Part shown: positions 36,677-45,161 of the stretch, piece after piece | How the letters are laid out: the number at the start of each line of letters is the position of its first letter | Numbering within the stretch: the stretch's first letter is position 1 | Source: Acheta domesticus | Lineage: Eukaryota; Arthropoda; Insecta; Orthoptera; Gryllidae | DNA length: 64,000 bases | Reading direction: 5' to 3' | Assembly (NCBI GenBank): GCA_031308135.1 | Contig: JAHLJT010008756.1 | Coordinates: 60,630,817 to 60,694,816 of the forward strand | Translations under genes and position numbers: made by a program | The notes under the pieces: model-generated | Seen by the model: only the letters and a program-made list of their open reading frames with translations | Database searches by the model: none | What the model was told of the DNA's origin: nothing

Positions 36677-37205
36677 AATCTATTGACTGATTGATTATTT
36701 TGTTTCCGGTCGCGTCAACTGCTAAGATCATTACTCCCGAAGTGAAGAGCATGTCTTTATCAAGGGAAATGTTGGGGTTCTCCCGCTGGATACTGAGATG
36801 CGACGCGGATCTTCAAGTCGGCTAGCGGAGTTTCCCTCATTCAGGTATCTCCCCCCAGCCTCAGCCGTGACAAGCTTGAAGGTCCCGACTAGCCTTCTGA
36901 CATGTGTGGTAGTGTAGTGCGTGTAAGTAAGCTGAGAGAATAGGACAAGTAAAAGAAAGGAAAGATTGCGTGCGCTCGGCGGCCCCTTTGATAGGGTACA
37001 GCTCCCGCATTCGCTTCGTGTTGGTCGGAGAAACCACGGAAAACTACCGTCAGATAAGCCAAAAGAATTCTCCTCCAAACAGCGACTGAATTTCATCTAG
37101 CTAGATCGACACCCCTGTCATGTCTGGACTGAGAGCCTACGACTTCCCTGCCAGAGGCACTGCAGTGGCATTAGTTGACTCCCTGAGCCACCTCGGCCGG
37201 TCCCA
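36677..37205 (-). mobile_element. SINE1 copy 7, with tRNA-like head
   Basis: On the minus strand: head GAGGTGGCTCAGGGAGTCAA (box A, about 37173-37192), a degraded box B near 37117-37133, GGAGAATTCTTTTGG, the core CGTGGTTTCTCCGACCAACA (37020-37039) and GCGAATGCGGGAGCTGTACC. The 3' part ends in GTTGACGCGACCGG with AATCAATCAGTCAATAG-type tail DNA (36677-36695). The best preserved box A of the family. Confidence 0.82.
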
Positions 37206-37875
37206 ATCTCTTGACATTCCATCTCTGACCCACCCGTCCCAATCTCACTCATCCCATGCCCGTCTCCTCCCCATCCAACCCCTCACCATTCATCCCCTCC
37301 CCAAGCTCTCCATAGCCTCCCTCCCCTCCAAACCTCCCCCGCCAGAACACCGCACATTCCCACCCCTCCCCTGACCCCTCCTTTCCCGGAGCGCCGACGC
37401 TAACTCAAATGGTATGACAAACAGCCGCTCGCTCCACACGTGCGCCGCGCCTCGCCCTGGCGGGTGGGGTGGGGGGATGGAGGAGGGGAGGGGGGAACAA
37501 ACAGCTGCGGGCGCTTGTTAAAGAGCGCCCGAAGAAGGGCGGCGCGAATGCAGAGGGCGCTCATCAGAGCGAGCGCCAACAGGCGTCTTGCAACTTCAGC
37601 ACGGGCCTTACGCGAAGACGAGCTTCACTCGCCTCCCAGATACACGCATTTCTCCACTTAAGGAAAGCAAACAACTGGCTGACGAACTGTTGTAATCAGC
37701 TCCCTGGAGTTATGTTGATTGTGTTTATTCATTGCAAAGATTTACGCCAAAAGGATTACTCTTCTTCAGCAGATTAAACTGTGTTACGCAATATTGTAAT
37801 TAATGTTTATGATTTTTTCAAAATGCGCGACATTTAAGTCCTTGAGTCTTGTTCCATGAACAATTCAGTACTATT
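37206..37875. other. C-rich then GC-rich DNA, no gene seen
   Basis: 37190-37380 is C-rich with CCCCTCC-type words, 37385-37640 is GC-rich, and the remainder is AT-rich. No domain recognised. Confidence 0.35.
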
Positions 37876-37917
37876 CGACGTTTTCTTCCGGGCTAGGGGG
37901 TCTATTGGAAAACATAC

Positions 37918-37961
37918 TTCCAAACGTTTCGTCCGCAACTGCGACGGACATCCTCAGTGGC
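37918..37961 (-). ncRNA. Hammerhead-ribozyme-like motif (type I, minimal stem III)
   Basis: On the minus strand: CTGAGGA, then T, then GTCCG-loop-CGGAC (stem II), then GAAA, then the self-complementary ACGT, then T. CCA just before CTGA can pair with TGG after the cleavage position (stem I). This matches the hammerhead core CUGANGA...GAAA with the very short palindromic stem III known in Penelope-like elements. The extra U between CUGAGGA and stem II is a departure. Activity is unknown. Confidence 0.45.
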
Positions 37962-38033
37962 GATGTGGTCTCGGACGAAGAATCCTCTTTGATGGTTCGC
38001 CGATGACTGACGGAGCCGCACGGTCCGCGGGAA

Positions 38034-38074
38034 TATTTGAGGATGTCCGTCATAGTTGCGGACGAAACGTTTGG
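38034..38074 (+). ncRNA. Hammerhead-like motif, mutated core
   Basis: Mirror copy of the motif at 37918-37961: TTGAGGA replaces CTGAGGA, so the invariant C of the core is lost. Stem II (GTCCG/CGGAC) and GAAACGTTTGG are intact. Probably inactive. Confidence 0.35.
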
Positions 38075-38155
38075 AAGTGTTTTCCAATAGACCACGGCCC
38101 CCTAGCCCGGAAGAAAACGTTGACTACAACTCCGGCCGTGAAAGCCTACATTGTT

Positions 38156-38690
38156 ATATTAATTCAGTATTACTTTGTTCTGTAACTGAACCTCATGCTG
38201 TTTTTAGCTATGCAATTAGTTATAAGAGAAATGAAAAGCAAGGACGATCATCCAAAGAAAATCTTATAAACCAAGTGTGGCGTTTAATGTAGTATATTGT
38301 ACTTCGAACCCAACCATTGAGGAGTATATTTCAATTCAACTTTTATTAACGGATAAAGTTGATGATATTCTTTCATCTTCCTTCCCGCCTTTTATGCCTA
38401 GAAAAAAGTACGTAAATCCTCACAAAGTTTTCCTTCAATTGTTTGATTTGATCCTTAATTCAAATTTCTTCTTGCATATAAGATTTTCTCCTTACGAAAA
38501 TTGGCAATAAAAGGAGATGACTTTATTTTGAAAGGAATAACCTCCAACACAGTCCAGATCTTTTTATCGCAGTTCGTCATAAACTGGCGCAAAAATACCC
38601 CCGAGAGTATGCATAAAACTTCCGCACTCGAAGCCCTTCACTGCACAGAACGGTACGGTCGCTTCATTCGCGCGACTCACGCGTTTTAAA
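38156..38690. other. AT-rich DNA, no gene seen
   Basis: Small frames without recognisable domain. Confidence 0.3.
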
Positions 38691-39800
38691 CGAAACCGAA
38701 ATGCAATCCGCATGGGCATTCATTCGCGTGGCCGCCGCAGAAGCAATTGGCGCGGGCGGCGCCAGCCGGAGACGAGCGCCGTGCACAAAGCGGCGCCGCT
38801 TGCCCGGAAAAAGTGTTTAACGAACGAGCGGTCGACAGACGGCGCGCGGCGGCCGGCGCGGCGGCCGGCGCGGCGGGGGCGAGGAGGGGCCCGGGTGGGG
38901 CGGCAGTGGGGCGGAGGCGAGGCACCTCGGATGCGGCGCGGCGGGGGCGAGGAGGGACCGGGGTGGGACGGCAGTGGGGCGGGGGCGGGGCGCCTCGGAC
39001 GTGGCAGGGGAGGGTCAAGGGGGCACGGGAGGGAGCGGGATGGAGGGGGCGGGATTGGATGAAGATGGGGCGCATCGGACGAGGCGGGAGAGGGGTACGG
39101 GAGGGGGCGGGATGAAGGGGGCGGGATGAGGGGCGGAATGGAGGGGGCGGAGCGCCTCGGACGCGGTAGGACGGGGCGGGGCGCAGGAGAGAAAGGGAGG
39201 GGAATAGTGTAAGACGAGGGGGTTGACGAGGGAGGGAGGAGAAAGACTGGGTGGGTTCACGAGACAGGAAGGGGAGGAGAGGAAGGGAGAGGGGAGGAGG
39301 GGAGTGGCATCGGGTTGTCGAGGAGGGGAATGGCGGGGAGGGCGAGGGCTGACGAGTCAGCGAGGGGAGGAGAGGAAGGGGGAATGGCGAGGAGGCGTCG
39401 GGCAGCCAGCGGGCAATATATCGCCGCGCGAGAAGGGCATCGGGACAAAGACAAATGTACACGGGCGCAGAAGAGCCCCATTTCGCGGGAATAACACGGA
39501 GATGATAAAGTATGAATGGGAGGCGAAGATAACATATGGGCGAAGCGACGGGGGCCGAAGCGGCTCGACCAGCCTGAGAGCGGAGTTGGACGAGCTGGCA
39601 ACGCTGGGTGGGGAAGGTCCGAGGGGGAGGGAGGCGGGAGAAGGGGAACCAGATGAAGATCGTGGAGTGAGAAGCGCTGGGCCAGGACAGGAGAAGCGCA
39701 GTGTGGAGAGACGCGCGCAAGATGAGATCGGGTTGCGCATAGGAGATGTCGACGCGGATTCCAATCGAATCACAGGTGGGTTGTAAACCCGGAGCAGACG
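38691..39800. repeat. GC- and purine-rich island with irregular minisatellite
   Basis: GCGGCCGGCGCGGCGG (near 38855-38875) leads into GCGGGGGCGAGGAGGGACC blocks repeated at about 38873-38990, then GGCGGGATGAAGGGGGCGGG-type words, then GGGGAGGAGAGGAAGG purine runs. A 187-codon + frame (39223-39786) and a 344-codon minus frame are both low complexity. I do not support either as a gene, although the less repetitive end, 39480-39780, deserves a transcript check. Confidence 0.6.
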
Positions 39801-40600
39801 CGAGTCCTCTGTGACGAATCTTGACGGGTTCCGGTTTTATTAGCGTCGTTGACGAAGTACTAAAAAGAGAGGGAATACCCCTGATGGAACTTCCTCCAAA
39901 CCACTTCTATTTCCAGGTGCAAGTAATACATACAGACACAAGCTAGTAGCAAACATTTAAACTTATTTGCTTCTCTCAAGTAAGCTGTTCAGTATTATCC
40001 ATTAAAGTCGGATAACGAAGGTCACTGAGTTAGACAGTGGGGAAATTCATGTACAGTGAAGTTTCACAAAGTCTGAACGTCGTGGTACAGAATACGCGAA
40101 AATACACTGCAAAGCGGAAGCAGAGAGTAACAAACTGCATGAAGAGCGCAATAAAAAGGGTAAATAAAGGAAGAGGGTTGAGTTTAACCAGGGGCGTCCA
40201 GACAAAACTAGATGCCTGGGGCACTAGACCCGGGAGCCCCGTATTTCAAATAAAATTCCCCCATATATATTTTAACTATAAATATATGTTTTAAAAATGT
40301 ATAATATTTCAACCTCAGTTAAAAATTATTTTTCTTTAAAAAATAAATTAGAAGAAAATAAATTTGTATAAATGAATTTAATTAAATTTTAAACGGTTTT
40401 CTAGTAACAATTTATTATAACTGATCGTACTCGTTTTATGAAATATCTGACTGCATTAGATATTACTGCGGGTAATTAGAATTAGAAGAAAATATGTACA
40501 CGTTGTCATGTTTTGAATTTTAAAATGGTTGGAGGACCAATTGAATCGAGCACTGGAGCAAGTTGCCCCAACGCCCCCTCCTCTTGTAAACTCCACCGGA
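39801..40600. other. AT-rich DNA, no gene seen
   Basis: No recognisable feature. Confidence 0.3.
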
Positions 40601-40855
40601 TATAACATTAGAAATGAAACAGCCGTTGCAGAAACGTGGCGGAATTGATGAATGCGGAAGCGAGAAGTGCAGGGGCTGGGGCAGGGGAAGGGCGGGGAGG
40701 GCGGGGCGCCGCCGCGGAGCGCCTAAGTGGAAACGAGAGCCCGGCGCTGGCCGCCATTAGTGGCGAACCTAATCCGCGCGCGCTCTCCCCGGGACGTATT
40801 TCACGCCGACGCGGGCCGACACCGCCGCGCCTCGCGCCGTCCGTTGCCATTTGCA
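40601..40855. other. GC-rich island
   Basis: CpG-dense, with CGCCATTAGTGGCG (a near-palindrome, 40753-40766) and CCTAATCCGCGCGCGC (40769-40784). No gene recognised. Confidence 0.45.
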
Positions 40856-41130
40856 CTTCCCCACTGGCCTTCGCCCGCCGACCATCGCTCTCTGCCCACT
40901 GTACGTCGCCCACTGGCCTTCGCCCACTGCCTATCACCCACTGCCTGTCCCCCACTGCCTATCGCCCTCTGCTCGTCGCCCACTGCTCGTCGCCCACTTC
41001 TCGTCGCCCACTGCTCGTCGCCCACTGCTCGTCGCCCACTGCTCGTCGCCCACTGCTCGTCGCCCACTGCTCGTCGCCCACTGCCCATCACCTGCCCATG
41101 GCCTACCGCCTATGACCCATCACCCATAGC
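40856..41130. repeat. 14-bp minisatellite (CACTGCTCGTCGCC)
   Basis: Central units at about 40967-41083 are nearly identical (one C-to-T-type variant, CACTTCTCGTCGCC). Flanking units diverge progressively on both sides (CACTGGCCTTCGCC, CACTGCCTATCACC, CACTGCCCATCACC). Homogeneous centre and decayed edges are expected from unequal exchange or slippage. Frames through it are open only because the unit lacks stops. Confidence 0.92.
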
Positions 41131-42440
41131 TCACCACCGACAAAACCCAGTCACCCGAAAGCGCGAGCTGATGCCACACGAAACATGACAGTCCGTGCGA
41201 TATTCCTGCGTGCATATTGTCTGGTTTAAAGGAGAAAATCCATTTCTAACATGACAGTCAAAAATCTTTTATATCAAAGTGAACATCTAATATTAAAATT
41301 ATATAGTCTCATATAAGATTGTAATAATCCACAAAATGTGTTTTAGAGCAAGAATTTGGTGTTGAAGACAGTTGTTCAAATTGTAACATCCCTTTGTAAG
41401 CAGCGAGAAGACTAATAAGAACGAACACAACCAATTAATAAACGAGAATAAACATAACTTCCAACACGAATGAAATCCTTTTTATCTTCTCCACTTGGAA
41501 TTTTTGTAAATAAGTACCTTAATACGACGACAGAAAAGCAAGAGGTAGCAACACGTATAAATATTCATGACGCCGCTCCAGCCGAGGACACGGAGCGCGC
41601 CCGATGGCCCCCGGCGCCGCAAACGGCCCAGAAGAGGGCGGCGCCGATGGCCATAACAGTTCCCGGCAGCCGCCAGCGCCTCCCAAGGCGCAATTCCATC
41701 CGCGGAACGCCGCCCTGCGCCCAAACGGCCGCCGGCGATACCCCTCCCCCCCCCAGCGGGAGACATTGCAGGGCCGCCTTCTCTCCCAAGCCCTCCTTCC
41801 GGCCTGTCCTTAGCTGCCTACGAGATTCTGTACATTTCGCCCTCTTCATTGGCACCTGCCTCCTCTTCTTCCAGTTTTCCAATTTTCTACCTCCTTCAGA
41901 AGGTTAATTTATACCTTCCCCCGCTCTCTCTGTTTTTCAAGTCCTCTTCTCTCCCCCTGTTTTCCTTTATTTTTATCCACCCTTTCTTATTTCGTCACTC
42001 CTTTTCGTCCATCCTCTTTTCATATCAGTGCTTATCCTCCTCCCCTCTTTCTTTGATCAAGACTCTCTCTTTCCTCTTTATTTACAATATTCCCCTAGCG
42101 TCACGGAATAATTGCATTAAGAGTCTACATTCTATTAGCATTTTCTGCTTTGGTTGATCACACATTTTCCAACCTTTCCTTTTCCTTCATCCCCCTTTGA
42201 TGTGAGCATACCTCTCCCTTTTCTTTTTTCCCCGATCGTTTCCTGTCGCTACTCTTTCCTACCTTCCCTCATGTAATTCTCTTTATAAATTTGTTCGGGT
42301 ATTTTTCTGTATAACTTTACTTCGTGTTTCATCTCGCATTTCTAGCAATGTAACTGCGAATTCTTGCCCCTGACAGTTTTCTTTAGCATATCAATGAACA
42401 TCTGACAAAACTCCCCAATCTCATGCCTCCGACCGCCGGA
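41131..42440. other. AT-rich, GC-rich and pyrimidine-rich blocks, no gene seen
   Basis: 41131-41560 is AT-rich, 41561-41815 is a GC-rich islet with CCGGCGGCCG-type words, and 41816-42290 is C/T-rich. No domain recognised. Confidence 0.35.
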
Positions 42441-42444
42441 GTTG

Positions 42445-43275
42445 GCTCGGGCCAACAATTGTTGTCACTGCCGTGCCTTTGACCAAAAGGTCCTAGTGTT
42501 CCGAGTCTTGACGGTGGCAGGATTTTCGACACTAGCTACAGAGTTAAGTTGACTTCAGCTGCTGACTGCTAGACACTTCTCGCGTCTGGCTGCTCCGATC
42601 AGTAGTTTTCCATGGTTTCTCCGATCAACACCATGCGAATGCCGGAGCGATTCCCCAACAAGCGGGCCATGGACCTCGCGCAATATCTCTTTCATTTTGC
42701 GTGTCTTAACTTCACTTCTTACTTACACATTCATACGCACTACACTAACACACATGTCGGGAGATCAGTCATGAGTTTAGAATATTCGTTTAGTGGTGAA
42801 ATGTCGTTGGCATTTAAAATTAAGTGATCACAGATGTTGTCATTGCCAACAATGTTCTTTATTTTAAGAGCAGCTTTCAATGGCTTAGCCATCATCATCA
42901 GTTTTCTAGTACAAGAAAATAGCAAACAATTAATTAAACAATTAAAACCAAGAGATAACAATAAAACAAGAGATTAACATTAGGAATGGCAGATTGCTAG
43001 TAATTTAAAAACAGAACTAACATTATGTGAAATGACAACACCTGTGATCATTTAATTGATCATTTAATTCACGAGTTTAGAGCTTCCTCCGGCTGGGGCA
43101 GTGCCCCGCTGGTGGCAGATACTGGGTTGGGGAAAACCCCAAAATCCGACGTATGTCGACGACGTATCTCGCCATCCAGCTGTGCAAGGTCACCGCCACC
43201 TCCCGCGATAAAAACACGAACAACACCAAAACGACTAATGACCTAATCAGTTGACGCTCCCAGAATCACTCATCA
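42445..43275 (+). mobile_element. SINE1 copy 8, split by a nested insertion
   Basis: Head with GTTGGCTCGGGCCAACAA (box A position), TTCCGAGTCTTGACGGTGG (box B position, degraded), GCAGGATTTTCGACACTAGC, core ATGGTTTCTCCGATCAACAC and ACATGTCGGGAGATCAGTCA. At GAGTTTAGA (42773-42781) the copy stops. It resumes after a second GAGTTTAGA (43073-43081) with GCTTCCTCCGGCTGGGGC, CTGGGTTGGGGAAAACC and CACCGCCACCTCCCGCGAT, ending in CAATCCATCAATCC. Confidence 0.9.
42782..43072 (-). mobile_element. 291-bp insertion with 9-bp target duplication, Penelope-like motif
   Basis: Bounded by GAGTTTAGA direct repeats. Internal inverted repeats TTAAGTGATCACAGATGTTG (42822-42841) and its counterpart near 43036-43060 lie near both ends. 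On the minus strand, CTGATGA, a hairpin ATGGC TAA GCCAT, then GAAAGCTG (42872-42902) mimics a hammerhead core, though the residue after the AGCT palindrome is G, where H is required. No coding part. It could be a Penelope-derived or other short element. Confidence 0.6.
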
Positions 43276-43500
43276 ATCCATCAATCCACCGTGGCGCTGC
43301 CTCGCGGCGCAAGCGACGCGGCGGGAGCGATTATCGATTGCGAGGCGCGTGGCGCGTGGCGCGTCCGCCGGCGGCGGAGCGGCCGCCGCAAAAATCTGCG
43401 GCGCGGCACAATCGATGGGCGGCGAGCGCCAAGGCCGCGCGGCACCGCCCCAGGCGCCGCCCCACGGCCTCGCACGCTGCCCCCGTTCGTTTTCGTAACA
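43276..43500. other. GC-rich islet
   Basis: CpG-dense (GGCGCGTGGCGCGTGGCGCG and similar). No gene recognised. Confidence 0.45.
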
Positions 43501-43583
43501 GTTTTAAAGAAATTTTGTTTTTCTACTCCCTTTGTATAATGCTGTCATTGGATGGCTGCAACCAGTTGCATAATGATACTCAT

Positions 43584-43970
43584 TACTCTCTCAGTCTGAA
43601 TCAGTGAAAAACTACTGATTGACAGTGACTATTCACTGATGGTGTCAGTTATAACCCTGCCACTGACAATCAGTGAATTGGGCTGAACAAATCAGTGAAA
43701 ATTGAGTCCACGTTTTGAATCAGTGGAACTTCACTGTTTGAATCAGTGAAATCTGTGACACTAATTGCACGTGACGACTGAACGAACAGTGAGCGATGGT
43801 GGCGCGGCACTTTTACCACTGACGACCAGTGAAATGCTGGCAGTCATTGTGAAAAGGTTCGCATATTCGCTGATTGTCAGTGAAACTACCCATTTCGACT
43901 GAAGATATCAGTGACTTCGGCCTCACTGATTGAATCAGTGCCAATTTCACTGATTCAGATTCAGAGAGTA
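43584..43970. mobile_element. 387-bp MITE-like element with TIRs and many TCACTGATT repeats
   Basis: Terminal inverted repeats of about 26 bp: TACTCTCTCAGTCTGAATC... on the left and its near-complement ...GATTCAGATTCAGAGAGTA on the right (43945-43970). Inside, AATCAGTGAA and its complement TCACTGATT recur more than ten times in both orientations across the whole element. Subterminal clusters of a short motif are typical transposase-binding sites of hAT-like non-autonomous elements. I could not find a convincing target duplication, so the superfamily is open. Confidence 0.8.
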
Positions 43971-44689
43971 CGATACTCGCTTCATTATGATAAAGGTTCT
44001 TGGCCAATTACAGAGACGTTAACGAACCAAGTATTGACACTTCATTAATCATTGAGAATCGTTGCAGTAAATGTTTCATTCGATTGTGTACATTAACATT
44101 GCATTTCATATTATAATAAGCTTGTCAGTTTTAATTTCTTTTTTTAGCAGTATTTTCTGTGGAATATTATTTAAAATAAATTCGATCGTAATTTCACTTC
44201 CATCCTATTTGATTAGCGCAGTACTTCCTCGCAGGCGGACTGGTAGACACATCCACCTGCCGCAATATGCGACAACAGGATTAGGTAGCTGTCCGCTAGG
44301 TGATCTTGGCTGACACGTCAACTGTCACGAAACGATTCAATGTAAAAGTTAAACTTATGAAAGTCGTAGTACCGTATAAAACTCGATGTAATAGGTATTA
44401 AAACAATCGTGTGATGTTTACAATACTAGCTCGTTCCTCGCTCGTATCGTAATATCACACTCGTGTATTAATATCCATCATCGTTTATCGTATCATTACA
44501 TCATCGTTTCATAATGTTCTCTTATGTAACGAATCTTTATCACAAAGTATCAGAACTTGAATTTAAAGACCTTGAACATTCGTCAGAACCTGACAATTTA
44601 GAAAGCCTACCCCTCCTTCTAATCTTCAAAAGAATATAAAACTCCTTGGTGTAATTTTATAAACACGTCGTAATAAATTCAACACATAA
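43971..44689. other. AT-rich DNA, no gene seen
   Basis: No recognised feature. Confidence 0.3.
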
Positions 44690-45111
44690 TCCTAATATAA
44701 TAAAAATAATATCATTCGGTGTATTGATATTCGGGATTTGAATGGAAGAAATGTGTCTGCCGTAGATGGTGCCGTGTCATGCGATAACAACGACGTAATC
44801 AAGGAGTAAGAGAAAAGTTTTTAAATAAAAGAGTTTGCAAATCGAAATCAGCCAGATGGCGGGTGCACGAGAACAAATCGTCCCCCAGAGCCATTTTATC
44901 TTCCTAATTTTGTTTGCAAAGTCGGTTCCACACTCTCTAGTCGTTCAAAATCGTGAGAAACATCGTCGTATTGGGTACTGTCAATTTTTGCTCAAAGTAT
45001 TGTAAACGCACCCACAGTCATTGAGGGTGCTCCTTAGTTAGCTAGTTGCAACCTGGAGTAGATTTTATTCTCAGCCGACTCGTAACATCTGTAGTCGTGA
45101 TATGAAGGAAC

Positions 45112-45112
<1 letters not shown>
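44690..45112 (+). mobile_element. R4/Dong-type LINE, decayed 3' fragment
   Basis: Collinear but diverged relative to 48900-49331. Shared strings include ATATTCGGGATTTG vs the copy's ATCCGGGATTTG, AAGAGTTTGCAAATCGA, CAAAGTATTGTA, and the 3' UTR CTAGTTGCAACCTGGAGTAG, TCAGCCGACTCGTAACATC and GTAGTCGTGAT. It covers the end of the endonuclease region plus 3' UTR and ends at the (TAA)n where the full-length copy begins. Confidence 0.8.

Positions 45113-45159
<47 letters not shown>
45113..45159. repeat. (TAA)n tract between two R4-type elements
   Basis: Pure TAA triplets. It is at once the 3' tail of the upstream fragment and the 5' flank of the next element. Confidence 0.95.

Positions 45160-45161
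<2 letters not shown>

Larger units (their letters stand above)
37876..38155. mobile_element. Penelope-like terminal fragment, inverted-repeat arrangement
   Basis: Two inverted arms, about 37876-37963 and 38034-38124, both contain CGTTTTCTTCCGGGCTAGG, TCTATTGGAAAACA and the GTCCG...CGGAC-GAAACGT hairpin, in opposite orientation. The distal right part, ACTCCGGCCGTGAAAGCC (38130-38147), matches the left end of the 8788 copy in reverse. Hairpins followed by GAAACGT and a CCGTGAAAGCC-type end recall the terminal repeats of Penelope-like elements. No RT or GIY-YIG coding part is present. Confidence 0.55.
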
